DNA from: Vespa crabro
Lineage: Eukaryota > Arthropoda > Insecta > Hymenoptera > Vespidae
Direction of reading: 5' to 3'
Assembly (NCBI RefSeq): GCF_910589235.1
Contig: NC_060959.1
Location: forward strand, 4,197,763-4,261,762
DNA length: 64,000 nt
The notes under the pieces were generated by a model. The model had not been told where the DNA came from. It was given only the letters and a program-made list of their open reading frames with translations, and made no database searches. This document shows positions 1 through 12,833 of the stretch, piece after piece. A program made the translations under genes and the position numbers. Position 1 is the first letter of the stretch, and the number at the start of each line of letters is the position of its first letter.

Positions 1-1108
1 TTATAAATAAATACATTCGCATACGTACGTATATTTATTTTTTCATGTAAATATTTTACATATGGTAACTAAAATCGGGCCTTTTTTTTTTAGTAAATAC
101 AACACAGCTCGTAGGCAAATGAATTTTTAATAGGTTATATTCGAATTTTTCTAAAAAAAATGAAAATAATCCTCAAACGATATAAATTATATTTGTGTAT
201 ATACAATATTAATATCTATACATATTTATGTGTTATATGACGACGTAAATGTGCTTTTCTGCGTGTGTTTTATGTGTCTTTATATTCGTACTTTCACTTT
301 TCTTTATTAATTATTAAATATAAATATTTATAATGACACTGCGGGTAAATAATCGATTGTTTTTTTCTTTTTATGTAAAATATATCTATGTACATAAAGA
401 TCAATGACGTGGCAACGTAACGTGAAGTTATAAGAAAAAAAAGAAAAACAACAAAAATAAAACAACATAAAATTCACTTTACCAATAAAATAATCTCTAT
501 TAAAGAAACAAATAACACGAGGATATTAATATACGTCCACCTAGTTCTTCTTTATAAAGTTACGAAATTATTCTCTGACGTTTTAAGAATGGCCGTCGTA
601 AATGTTGTTACCGTCCTCGTTGTTCCTATGATACTGAAAGTTTTGCCCGAATCTGCGAGAAATTATCAAATCTATCAATTTTCATTGGACAACCAATCGT
701 AATGATCCATCGAAATTCTTGTCCAATCGGGTACGAGTTTTTTGAACATTTACAAATTACACTCTTAATTACTTTTATTTAAGGTTAAAAAAAAGTCAAA
801 AAAATATATTTACATATTAAGATACGATATAAATTATATGCATATATATATATATATATATATATAAATTGTATGCGTATATACATATATATATATATGT
901 ACTATATTATATATTATATATATATATATACATACTTTATATAGGTATATATTCATACATATGTATGTGTGTTTATGGTAACATCAGTAATGCTTTTATT
1001 TAAAGTTAAGAAAACTTAAAAGAATGTTTGCATATTGAAACACCGTATAAATTTTGTATATATATTTTCATATAAAATATGTCTATACACACTCACAGAT
1101 ACACACAA

Positions 1109-1109
<1 letters not shown>

Positions 1110-1139
<30 letters not shown>
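1110..1139. repeat. (AC)n microsatellite
   Basis: Fifteen or so AC units, preceded by related CACTCACAG sequence. AT microsatellites precede it at 842-866 and 883-931. Confidence 0.95.
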
Positions 1140-1142
<3 letters not shown>

Positions 1143-1834
1143 CTACATTGATGCTTTTATTTGATGTTAAGAAAATTTACATATTGAAACATGGTATAAA
1201 TTATATGTACCTATCTTATGTATATATAACGATAATAGTAATCTCCAGTCAAGATGCTACACCGTTTATATAGAATCAAGTTGTCAGGGGAAAATTGATC
1301 GAATATGATCATCCTTGTCGGTGTCGTCATCGTCGGTATAAGACGACGTCTCTTTGACGACCATTCAACGATACTATCGATAATATTCATGTTATATTGT
1401 GTCTAACGGATTTTATACACCTTCGAAGAGAAATAATTTATATGAAACTTTTCATAATAATAATTCCTAGACAAATCTTTTTAATTTACCTCTATCTAAA
1501 ATACAATTCAATCGTATAAATATATAGAATAAAATAAATATGTAAATCTTTTAAATTAGTAATCATTATAAAATATAATAATAATGATTATATCATGATA
1601 TAATCATTATAAAATATAATAAAATCATTATAAAAAAAAAAATCATAAAATCATAGTAAGAGAAATGACGGATTAACAAATATTTGTATTTCATGAATGA
1701 AAAAAAGAAATAAAAAAACGAACAATATAAAAAAAAAATATTTATGCATCGACTGCCACATTGATCGACAAAGTTATCCATCAATTTGATTGTAATTGCG
1801 AGACTTTTTTATGTCGTTTTTATCCTACGCCACT

Positions 1835-1881
1835 TCTCTCTCTCTCTCTCTCTCTCCCTCTCTCTCTCCCTCTCTCTCTCC

Positions 1882-1912
<31 letters not shown>
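1835..1912. repeat. (CT)n imperfect microsatellite
   Basis: CT repeats interrupted by CC at regular places (TCTCTCCC). Serine/leucine-rich open frames across it are artefacts. Confidence 0.95.
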
Positions 1913-2962
1913 TTCCACGGTAGAGTTCAAAAATTGTTTACAACTTTCTTAAGAAAAAAAATCATTATAAAGCAGAAAATTAAAAAAGAAATAACATTTC
2001 GTTTCTTTTTTTTATCTTTTTCTTCATAAAGAAGCAAAAAAATATTCATGTATCGATCGTCGCCATAACGAAGTGCAACATCACTTCAAATATTAATTTA
2101 TTTGTAATTACACGAAACTCCTCTCGTTCGTTCGAGCAATATTCTAAACAAAAACCATCCCCCAACCTCAACATCCCATCTCCCGGCCGTCGCTTCGAAT
2201 ACTACGGGCGAAAATAATCTTTTTCTTTTTGCATCTCTTGTTATTTCGATCCCTGATGTTTTTAGTTTGACGAAAGCAATGGTGAGAAAAAGAAAACAAG
2301 AAAAACAAAAATAGAAGGAAAGAAAGAGAGAGAAAGAGAGAGAAACAGACAGAGAAAGAGATAAATAGAGAGAGAAAAATGTATGGGCTTATTGTCGAAG
2401 TCAAAAAATACGAGAAGGCGGGGCCTAACCCAAACGTGACATTGGTCGACGTTGAGTATCCGCCCACTAAGCTAGTGCGTGCTCATTGGTCGACGCGTAT
2501 GATCTTCGATAACAAATCCATACATCAAAATAAAAAAAAAAACGAAGAGGAAAAAATGTTCCCTTTTTCTTTCTCTTTTTTTTCTTCTTTTTTTTTTACC
2601 TCCCAGAAGACCATTGTCCATTTTCGCGTTTTAACCCCGAAATCGTAAATCGTGGAAAAAAAGAAAAAAGGTAAAAAAAAAAGAACGAAAAGAGAAAAAT
2701 GAAGAGAATAAAAAAGAAAAAAAATGGAGAGAACGATGTACACACGATAAATTAATGAGATTGGTTCGATCGTTGTTAAATAAAACATGAAGTGCAAAAA
2801 TATACATGAATGACATTTCAATGATGCACGAGATGTATCTCGAAATAATACCGATATAAAAGATATCAGCAAAAATAGAATAAAATGTTAACGTAAACCC
2901 ACGATAATTCACGAAAGCTTTCATATATGAAAGTGATTATATAAACGTGGATAGCATTATAA

Positions 2963-3010
<48 letters not shown>
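2963..3010. repeat. (GA)n microsatellite
   Basis: About 24 GA units. A related CT-rich imperfect tract lies at 3102-3170. Confidence 0.95.
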
Positions 3011-3014
<4 letters not shown>

Positions 3015-3345
3015 CAAATTCGTAAGCTGATTATTATACTTCGAGCATTAATAGAATACTAACCTAAAAACATAATAATCTCGCATTCCCATTTAACGAT
3101 ACTCTCTCTCCGCCTCTTCCTCTCTCTCTCTCCCCCTCTTCCTCTCTCTCTCTCCCTCTTCCTCTCTCTGTTTTTAAGATGACCTCAAATTCCATTAAAA
3201 ACCTTATCACATTAATTTCCGTATGTATTTAGATATTAGTCAACAAAGAAATAGTATCACCTTCGAAGGGAAAATGATATTTCGAAGGATGATGAACGAA
3301 AAAAGGAAAGAGTGAAGGAAAAAAGAGAGAAAGAGATTGAATGAG

Positions 3346-3350
3346 AAAGG

Positions 3351-3392
<42 letters not shown>

Positions 3393-3407
3393 GATGATGA
3401 TGATGAT
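3346..3407. repeat. (GA)n followed by (GAT)n
   Basis: GA repeats to 3388 pass directly into six ATG/GAT units ending near 3406. Confidence 0.95.
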
Positions 3408-3424
3408 AGTGAAATTCGAACGAC

Positions 3425-3760
3425 ATGGTTCTTTGGTTAAGCGCGTATCAAGGTCGAGGTCGTTGTCAAGGTCAGGCTGTTCTTGTCGTTAATCCTGAGG
3501 CTCGAGACGAGTGGAGAACACACCACCGGCCTACGCCTCCACTTCTACCACCACTTCCTCCTTCTCCTCCTCCTCTTTCGTCTCTTTCTCCTCCTTCTCC
3601 TCTATGTCGAAAGCCTCCAGGTATTGATCGCTTTTCACCCACCAAACTCGACCAATCCCGGGCGATCTTGCATAGTAACCAACAACGCGCTCCATTGCCA
3701 TTTCTTTCCGCGAACGCGATCGACCTAATACGACGACTCTTTAACCAGTCGATCATAATT
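3425..3760. promoter_or_regulatory. GC-richer island with nuclear-receptor half-sites
   Basis: This is a non-repetitive block of higher GC in a microsatellite-rich area. It contains TCAAGGTCG (3448-3456), AGGTCG (3457-3462) and TCAAGGTCA (3466-3474). The last is the exact extended half-site bound by FTZ-F1/SF-1 and ERR-type monomeric nuclear receptors. A CCT/TCC-rich tract follows at 3540-3602. Open frames on both strands lack recognisable homology. Call: possible enhancer or untranslated exon. Confidence 0.35.
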
Positions 3761-3825
3761 CATCAATTTTTTATATCCTTCAAAAATTTCATAATTCTAA
3801 CGCGATAGGTACATATGTACGTGTA

Positions 3826-3828
3826 TAT

Positions 3829-3871
<43 letters not shown>
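3826..3871. repeat. (TTTA)n microsatellite
   Basis: About eleven ATTT units. A short (AAGT)n lies further on at 4270-4292. Confidence 0.95.
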
Positions 3872-4539
3872 CTTCAGTAAGTATTTATATATTTACAATT
3901 GAAACGCAACGCAACCAATCATATATCTTAATAAGTTAACGCGATTATTGTTAAAAAAAGAACTTTAGATGGCGTTTATACACCAATATAGGAACACGAA
4001 CTTTCGACGAATAAGATTTTATTCGAATTCAAAATGATCTGTAAAACTTTTCTTCTTATCGAGAAAAAGAAAGAGAGAGAGAGAGAGAGAGAGGAATAAT
4101 TTCTGATTTTTGATTTTATTGTTTTTAATTATTAATTTCTCAATGAATAATTTCGTCTAAATGAGAGAAAGAGAAAGAAAGAGAGAATTTTAACCATCCA
4201 TTCTTCAATTTCTTTCTTTTTTTTTTTTCAACGAGAAAACTTTCTTTTTATCGACCGAGTCGAACTTTAGTAAGTAAGTAAGCAAGTAAGTAACTATCTA
4301 CCGATCGGTCAATAATAAAGTTCAATCGGTATTGTAGATCCTACCTGAAAGAAGATATTTGCAACGAGCATTTGCAACGATTTCTGATAGATATTTTCTT
4401 GTTGCTAAAATTCTAATAGATTATTTTATAAATAGAGAAAATACCGGGCACTGTGTTAATCTTTTTATTGAGAAAATTAAAAAAGTTATTATTTTTTATA
4501 TTAGTTTAAAAATACGATTGTCACTAGTGATATCAGACC

Positions 4540-5430
4540 AATAATCACAGATCAATACTATCGATCAAAGGATAAAGATTATGACGCCTTATAGAATAAT
4601 ATCTATGTCGTAGCTATCAAAAATATTTATAATCGTTTGTTATGTCAATAAAAGTGTCGATACCCGTTTGATATTTCTATGAAAAAATATCAAAATGTAT
4701 GAGTCTTTGTTTTTTTTTATCTTAAATTTTCATTCGTTAAAATTGTTCTTTATTTATAACTGTATCGATATATCAGCAAAAGTAACAAACAAATATCGAT
4801 ACTTTCATGAGGAAGTGATTCGATATAAGCAATTTTCGATTTGGTATCAATTTGCGAACTATCAGTATCGTAAATTGATACCAAGTAAGTACCTAAAATA
4901 TCAATATTTATCGACACTTCTCATTGAGTAGTTTGGTATTGAATTGATCGAAGAACATCAATATTATCGTTATCGATCCGATTATTAACTATTACTGCGA
5001 TATTCTTATTGAATCTTATAGAAAAAAATTTCTAAGAATTTTTTAGAAATTAATCATTTTACTTCCTTTTGACATAAATCAATAATTAGCATTTTGTGGC
5101 TCACAATACATTTGTTTGTAGATAATGATTATTATGTTAAAATATAAATACAATTTAAAAAAAAAAAACTGATAAATTGGAATCACTATATATTATTTTA
5201 AACCTATAATTATTACTGGTGTTACTAATGTTACGATCGAATAAATACTATCGATACCAGTCCGCAAATTATCGATATTATCAGTATCGATTCGATCGTT
5301 AACTTTTACTGTGATATTATCGCTGAATATTTTACGAGAAAAATTCTAAAAATCTCTTAGAAATCAATCATCTTGCCCGTTTTGTTTTAAGTTATCAGTT
5401 ATCATTTCGTGGCTCATTAAAAATTGAACG
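4540..5430. repeat. tandemly duplicated segment rich in TATCGATA palindromes
   Basis: Segment 4960-5120 and segment 5265-5415 share order and sequence (TTATCGAT...CGAT.GTTAAC, CTGYGATATT, TTTTAGAAATYAATCAT, TTTCGTGGCTCA/TTTTGTGGCTCA), a period of roughly 300 bp. Exact TATCGATA occurs at 4763-4770, 4794-4801, 5249-5256 and 5270-5277. TATCGATC/T variants occur at 4559, 4971 and 5284. No ORF of interest. Confidence 0.6.
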
Positions 5431-5787
5431 AGATCCACAGATTAAGAAATGCACATCTACATATGTATCATCGGCAATTGTTACTACCACATACTCTTGG
5501 AATAGAGCGTGATGTAATTTTTTAATTGCCTCAATTAAAATGCATCACCCTCCGTGTAGGTTTATGTATATATATATATATATATAAGATAATGAGTTCC
5601 ATTATTTCGGCAATTAAAAAGTCGCTTTTTTATTTTTGTTTTAAAAATTGCCAGTACGTGACTACGTCGCATTAACTTCTATTTTCGAGCATGGAGAGAA
5701 TACATTGCTGGCACATGTTCGAGCCTTTTGTCGGACACCGGTGATTTTTCGATTGTTCTTTCAACAATATACTCATAAACTATGCTA

Positions 5788-5851
<64 letters not shown>
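5788..5851. repeat. (GA)n microsatellite
   Basis: About 32 GA units with one AA interruption. Confidence 0.95.
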
Positions 5852-5853
<2 letters not shown>

Positions 5854-7171
5854 TAGCTAGCTAACAAGCTTTTTAGAGTATAAATTAAGTAACATAGAGC
5901 GACAAACATATGTGGCTTCTATAAAATCCATTTGATAAGTAACCGAATAAATAAGTACCAACGGGTATATTACAACAACTTAATCGTCGAGTTCAAACGG
6001 CCAAGTAAATCCAAAAGAAAAGAACAACTTTTGTATTATCGAACTATTTAATCGTGGATTATAATAAAAGTTGTCTAACTCCGGTCAAGGCAATCGTCTT
6101 ATTCTTCGTTGTTCGATCACTGATATAAAATTTTTAACAAATTTAAAAATATGTTTCGAATGAAAAAAAAAGGCAAAAGATACAAAGAAAAAAATGATCT
6201 ACGAAAAAAAATGATCTAAAAAGTGGAACAGAACTCTGGAAGTTGTACGTAGTACAGTTATAATGATAACGAATATGAGACACGTTCACTTCGCATCAGA
6301 CCTCCCCCATAGTATACCCATAAGAAAAGCCTGCAATACTGCGACTAATATCTAGGATTATTAAAACTAACGATAATGCGATTTGTCCACATGAAATTCA
6401 CCAGTTCACATGGAAATGATTGTTTTGATGAGATCCCATTAATTGTTTGTTTTTTTTTTCCTTTTTTTTTCTTTTTTCACATCACGAAACATTTTGTAAT
6501 TATCTACAAAAAAGCCGCACGTACGATACATTAAAGATGAATTTATCTTTGAATCAGTTTTGTTGTTAACTTCGTATCTATCAAATATATTCTATTATCG
6601 TTTAAATCAAACATTTAATAATTAAATTAATTATCAGATTTATTTAACTACTTTTTTACTTAGGATGTTCCTGATAAGAAACTCTATGCTATTTCTAATA
6701 TGTGATAATTGTAAAAATCAAAAGAGAAGATAATTGACAAAGAAAATATTATAATTTCGAATTCAGATTGGATAACGATATAGAATTTTTATTTTGGTGG
6801 TAACTTTCATTTTAAGGACAATGACGGTGATAAATGATAGATAAAATGTTACAGAAAGGTCTTCAATTAATATTGGCTACAAATGCTACCATCTTTATAT
6901 ATCGAAATTGTCTTAAAAAGGCAAAAAAAAGACTACGAAATAAACAAATGATTTTTTAATTTCAAATGATAATATGAACTTTTAATTTTAATTTCAAGCA
7001 GAATCTCATATTAGGAACGATTAAAAAAAAATAAATAAATAAAAAAGAAAATAAAATATAAAAAAGAAAACATTAATTCTAAACTAATATTTCTATAGTT
7101 TCCTTATTTTCATAATAATTGATAATATATGCCCCCACCTTCAAAATCAACGACTCATATATATATATATA

Positions 7172-7216
7172 TTAGGCGGACCGGAAAGTAATGTCGTTTC
7201 TGCGCATGTCGATATT

Positions 7217-7274
<58 letters not shown>

Positions 7275-7289
7275 TATAGGTCCCCCTAA
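7172..7289. mobile_element. mariner-like MITE whose interior has become an AT microsatellite
   Basis: Starts TTAGGCGGACCGGAAAGTAA and ends GGTCCCCCTAA, with TA directly outside both ends (7170-7171 and 7290-7291), the target-site signature of Tc1/mariner elements. The terminal 11 bp match in inverted orientation except at one position. After about 48 bp of element sequence (…GCGCATGTCGATATTTGA) the interior is an AT repeat of about 55 bp. The same internal sequence recurs in the element at 36785-36916. Confidence 0.75.
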
Positions 7290-7492
7290 TATATATATAT
7301 ATCATTTTTTTATATATTTTATATATTTTTCTTAAGTATGTATAAATAAACGACGAGTATAGTAACATCAAAACTTTTAATGTTTTCCTCCCATCAATTC
7401 AAATACAAATTCTTAACAAATCTATATATACGTATGTACATATATATGTGAAAATACAGCAGCACGATCTCGAATAAGAATCAATTGAAATC

Positions 7493-7496
<4 letters not shown>

Positions 7497-7545
<49 letters not shown>

Positions 7546-7553
7546 GAGAGAAA
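7497..7553. repeat. (GA)n microsatellite
   Basis: Pure GA for about 44 bp and then imperfect. A purine-rich tract continues at 7750-7870. Confidence 0.95.
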
Positions 7554-7979
7554 GTTATTTCGGACTCAACGAAAACTATCGAAGAATATTAAGTTACAAG
7601 GGACGAGTAAATAGACGATGTAAGGTCTAAAGAAAATGAAAAAGGGAAACAACAAAGGGAGAAAGACGTTTGGAATCTATAATCATCAGGGAAAGCTTCG
7701 GTACATAGGGTAAAGTTATAAACGTGAATTGGCACCCGCAAACGTGAAGCAGTTAAAAAAAAAAGAAAAAAAAAAGAAAAAAAAAATGAAAAGAAAAAGG
7801 AAAAGAAAAAAAAGAATAAAAAGTTAAAAGGGAAAGTTTATCCGAAAAAAAGAATGAAGAGAAAGTGGGAGACCAATATAATTTCCATCAATCAGAAGTA
7901 GGACGACCTTGATAGGTACTAGCAAAAATGCCAATACAAGAAAAGTTTACCTATAAATGAATGGATATCCTTTACCTTT

Positions 7980-8460
7980 ATATGTTTGCAAAATTGTTAT
8001 TTTGTTATTTTTGATTTTATTATATATGTAACAAATACATTACTACAATGAAATTATTTAAAATTTTTAATTATTATAATAATGTCAATTTTTTATTTTA
8101 TTTATTTATAATCAAGGATAAAAGATTCATTAATAGCCAATGATGTACGGAATCGAAAAACTTATTACTACTATTTAATCATTACTAATTTTACATAATT
8201 TTAGTGCTTCTCTCTACATATTTTTTTTAGCAATATTTAAATTAGGATATGTCTTAAATTAATAATTTACCTGAGCTATTATGGAGAATGTAGAATTGCA
8301 TCGATTAATGCATTTTAAGAAGAGATATAACAAAACATATAATCTAATCAAAAGAAAAAAAAGAAAGAAAGTAGTGATTATTTCAAAATCTCTTCAAAAA
8401 ATGACCTTTGAAAAAACAGAAAAAAAATCTTACAGCTGCATGATGCCCCTTCAAATAGTG
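7980..8460 (+). repeat. dispersed repeat, copy A (inverted partner at 15780-16370)
   Basis: Reading 7980-8280 on the plus strand and 16365-15965 on the minus strand gives the same ordered blocks: ATATGTTTGCAAAAT, TATTTTTGATTTTATTATAT, GTAACAAATACATTACTACA, AATAGCCAATGATRTACGG, AATCGAAAAACTT, TAGCAATATTTAAATTA, ATATGTCTTAAATTAAT. Weaker similarity continues to about 8460 (GARTTGCATCGATYAATG shared). No coding capacity seen. Confidence 0.75.
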
Positions 8461-10239
8461 TAACTTCTTCCCAAAAATTTTTTCCATAAAACCATACATA
8501 ACGGAGATATTTAAGTATGTCAATTAAAATGCTCTACACTTTATATATAAGATGATATCAACAAAACGGATCCGATACTCAAAATGGTTTATAGTATTCA
8601 TGGAGAGGAATAAAAAATATTTAATCAATGTAACGTAGTTCCAAAGGCAACCTTTTCCATTTGATTTTTGGAAAAATCATTCACACTTTTATACGTAAAA
8701 TTTTACAATACAAAAATTTACAACATAAATTTATTCATTATTTAGAATTTGATATCATAAGAGCGAATCTTTTAGTAATACATTGAATATACATGAACAC
8801 TTTATAGATACAAAAGTATTACTATAAAGAAGTTCACAATTGCAGATGTTCGATATATTCTTCCTTCCATTTTGATAAGAAGTTTACATCTGCGTAATCA
8901 TAGATTGATATACATATATACATTTTCAAATATTTTATGTATTATTCCTTGTCACACGTATCATACAACGAAAATTTTCTATTTGTTATCATAAATACTG
9001 CACATTATTTATTATTGCAGATAAGTAGAACGAATATCCTCTCTCAAAAACAAAAGAAAGAAAAGAAAAAATAAACAAAAAAAATATCTAAAGAATTCAA
9101 ATTAATGCATTACAAAAAGACTCACTTACGATAACGAACTCTGATAAATAATAAAAGATTTGACATTGAAACGATAGCTTTTATAGAATCTACGTTGATT
9201 AAAATTTTTTTATTCAAAGCCCTTTAAGTAACGGACACCTATTTTTTTTTTTTTATCAACCTGTATACAAAGTGTACCAAAACTATGCGACGGTAAAGGA
9301 ATTCAGGAATTGATTCCTAATATAGAAAAGAAAGAAAAAAAAAAGGAAAATATTCTCTATCAACATGAGTTTCGAAAATGCTTGAAAACTTTTGAGTTAT
9401 AAGATTTTCATATATATTTTTATACAATACCATTCGTCAAACACATAAACGAAATGCATTTGACCCGAATGCATTCATTCGACTGCATCATCTCGAACAA
9501 AAAGATAAACAGTAAAATGAATAAACGAAACGATAGACACATTTAATAAGAAAAACTTCAAAAAGAAAAGTTTGACAAATTTCAAGGATAGCAATTACTA
9601 AGGACTATTAAGGAAATTAATGAGACGAGACAAACTAAGTTCATATTCACGATAGGATATGAATACTTCGAATATTTCGTGTGAAAAAATAATTGAAGCA
9701 GATTATGATCATACTTGAAAGTCTAGTAACCTAGAAATTAAATATTTACGGGTTCATCTTTGATAAAATCTACTTTTCTTTCTTCTCTATATATTAGTAA
9801 TCCATTCTTCTTAATATTTCATCGCGTAATTTGCTTACATCTTCGTATATAACAGTCGATCGATTCTATTAAAAAAAAAAAAAAAAGAACTACATTTTTA
9901 AAATTATAAATAATAATCTCGAAGGAATCTTCTATATGACTGACTAAATCTCACGTTCTTCGTAACAAATATTCAAATTTGATCTTCGTATGAATGAAAA
10001 AAAAAAAGAAAAGGAAAAAAAAGAAAAAAGAAAAAAGGAAGAAAAAAGAAAATGATAGAAAAATCGTCGTTCTTTCGATAATAGCGTCGCTTAGAATGCA
10101 ATATTTTCTTTATAATATTATTTCTAATCAAAGTCGTAGTGAGTTCGAAAAAAAGATAAGGATCGATTTTACAACGGCCATTGTTAGCAGTTGAAAACAT
10201 TTGAAATTTTCGTATTAATAATTGATCAAAGAATTCCAA

Positions 10240-10242
10240 TTT

Positions 10243-10279
<37 letters not shown>
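10240..10279. repeat. (CT)n microsatellite
   Basis: About 20 CT units immediately left of the 10.3-10.9 kb island. Confidence 0.95.
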
Positions 10280-10282
<3 letters not shown>

Positions 10283-10299
10283 TCACTTTACAAGGAAAC

Positions 10300-10870
10300 T
10301 CATTTCCTAGGTCGAGTTACGCAGGGAACAACGACGGACAACTACGAAGACGAAAACGAAAACGAAGGTAACTCGTCGTTTTTTCGATGAAGAAAAACGC
10401 GATGAAGAAAAAAAAAGGAAAAAAAAAGAAAAAAGTAAAGAAGAGAAAGAAAGTGTGAAAGAAAGGGAGAATAGTGAGAGTAGGGCTTAGAAAAACGAAA
10501 GGACTGACTACGCGAGTAGAATAGAAAGGAGAGAATATAATAGAGCGAGATAGTTGCTAAGAAGAGAAAGAAAAAGAAAAAAGAACGAGAGAGAGAGAGA
10601 AAGGGTGAGAACGAGTTGGGGGAGAGAAGGAAGGGTTTAGTGTATTGGGTAGAAAAGAAAAGAGCTACGTTGACGTCGATGTCGACGACCTTGAAGTCGT
10701 CGTTCGGCCAACCGAAAACGACCCTTTCTCGTCCTTTTTTCGCAAGTATTCGAATTGATTGGAAGAGAACGAACGTCACCGACTACGTACGATCGTACAC
10801 GAAACTAGGCCAAAGTGTGATCGTCTCTCCCTTAGTAGAGTTCGTCCACCAATAGAATCACTTCGATTAT
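10300..10870. other. island flanked by purine-rich sequence; possible regulatory element or exon, unproven
   Basis: The block at 10660-10860 is CpG-richer (GACGTCGATGTCGACGACC; CCGACTACGTACGATCGTAC) and carries an open frame on each strand (10616-10855 plus; 10342-10779 minus, which is mostly Ser/Phe-rich low complexity). Neither protein is recognisable. Upstream lies a roughly 250 bp purine-rich tract (10370-10615). Confidence 0.3.
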
Positions 10871-11197
10871 TTCCTTTTCAGATAGTAGAAAAGAACATGT
10901 TAGGTAAAAGGTAGGTTATAGCACCTATGAAAAATCAAACCTTCATTTTGTATTTTATTACTCATTTTTTTTTTAATATTTTTCTATTATTATTATCTTT
11001 TTTATTATTATTTTTTTTTTATTTCTTATTTATCGTCATCATCATCATTCGAATACTCGTATTTAAATGACATTTGGTTGATCGAAAATTCAAATCTCAC
11101 GAAAGTCTATATTTTATACACGTTTGTATTTATTTTGTCAGTATTTTAATCGATTAATTAATTATTCTTAAATATTTTGTATAACAAAATAAATAGT

Positions 11198-11298
<101 letters not shown>

Positions 11299-11584
11299 TA
11301 TGTTGATCAAAATAAATAATTAATTGTCAAGTGAACGTAAAAATAGCGTCATTTATATTACGTAATGTAATATTTCATTATAAATATTAGCATTTATTTA
11401 AACTATACATCTAATGTTATAAAAATACTGAACGAATAATTAGCAGTCCTTCAAACCCCTGATGATGTAGTACTTTCTTTTTATCGATTCATTTTAAATG
11501 ACATGACACGTATAGAATAGTTATACTATGAGATTATATCAAGTATCACAATCTTTAGGCATATCAAGGTTTTCGTTTTTTGTT

Positions 11585-11623
<39 letters not shown>

Positions 11624-12594
11624 TAATATTATAGACGAAATTTATTAATAAAATTTATCATAACTTTCTGTTTTTTTTTCTTTCTTTTTAATTATTATTT
11701 TTCTTTTGTATAATCTAAATTGTTCAATTGAAACCAATGCAAAATATTTTATTTTACAATATCATGCAATACACGAACTTGTTATTTCCTTTTTTTTCTT
11801 TTAACTCAAATTAGTCAATTTTTAATCGATTAATTTAATTCATTAACGGTAATAAGTGCAAACAAGGCTAAGTAGCCTACACACATATATACAAACACCA
11901 CACACACATAGCACACATATATAAAATATGTAACGCAAGAGAGAAAGTTATTGGAGAAACGAAAGATAAGAGAGAAATAATGTTTCTCAAAGTCCGACAT
12001 TACATTTTTTCTTCATTAATACTCAAATACCCGTAAACCCGATGGATTCTCACGTCAGGTCGACTTTGCAGTACTTGTAAAATATGGCTAAAGCTTTTGT
12101 AAAATATATGCCACTTCGTTCGCGTTTACCTTTTAGCTTCAAGAAAACGAATTCTTGAGAAAGATCAAGTTTGCTCAATGAAAACTAACAAAACGTCGTA
12201 AGACATAAATGTTTGTACGTTTGAAAAATGATAGTGATCAAATGTAAGTATCGTCAAAGTGATCTGACAAAAATGGCATCAGCACGATTGTCATCTTCTT
12301 TAAACTATATATCAACTATTTGAATCTCTACAATCCCAATTTTTTTCAGATCTCAAAATGAAAATATATTTCAAATAAAAGTTTATTTGTTTTTCCTCTT
12401 TTTCTTCTTCTTCTTTTTCTTTTTTTTTTATGTAAAGTATATTATCGCCGTTAAAAAAATGTTGGTACTTATTTAAAAATAAAAGGATGACGTTAAAATG
12501 ATATTGAAAGCTTCCATTAAATAAAAACAGTAAATGCCGTAATATTTTCGTCCTTGAAATTAGATAACTCTAAAGTCCAAAGGATTTTTCTAAA

Positions 12595-12647
12595 AAATTC
12601 CGTACTTTAAGAGATAAAAATTTGTAACGCTATATTTTTTGAACAAC

Positions 12648-12713
<66 letters not shown>

Positions 12714-12788
12714 TATATAGATAGATAAAAATTTGAAACGCTATATCTTTTGAACAATCTGTATATATATATGTATATATATATATAA

Positions 12789-12790
<2 letters not shown>
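12595..12790. repeat. duplicated unit ending in AT microsatellites
   Basis: GATAAAAATTTGTAACGCTA + TATTTTTTGAACAACCTGTA (12611-12652) recurs as GATAAAAATTTGAAACGCTA + TATCTTTTGAACAATCTGTA (12723-12764). Both run directly into (AT)n arrays (12651-12712; 12764-12830). It looks like the shared end of a dispersed element. Confidence 0.6.

Positions 12791-12833
<43 letters not shown>

Larger units (their letters stand above)
1..3420. other. gene-free, AT-rich, microsatellite-dense
   Basis: No exon can be supported. The block at 1290-1385 (GTCGGTGTCGTCATCGTCGG) and the block at 2380-2500 (GGCGGGGCCTAACCC; GCTCATTGGTCGACGCG, which contains a CCAAT-box-like ATTGG) are less AT-rich and may be small regulatory patches. 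Reading frames here run through poly-Lys or Ser/Leu repeat sequence. Confidence 0.6.
5431..10239. other. gene-free repeats and A-rich tracts
   Basis: Apart from the MITE at 7172, the dispersed repeat at 7980 and GA arrays, this is unannotated AT-rich DNA with A-homopolymer-rich purine tracts (7750-7850; 9995-10060). Short frames (for example 8281-8463) lie inside the dispersed repeat and are not called. Confidence 0.6.

Noticed and set aside
7172..7180. TTAGG as possible insect telomere repeat
   Set aside because: A single TTAGG at a MITE terminus flanked by TA; no tandem TTAGG array anywhere in the window.
10342..10779. 145-codon minus-strand frame
   Set aside because: Ser/Phe/Leu low complexity produced by a purine-rich tract; the opposite strand is equally open.
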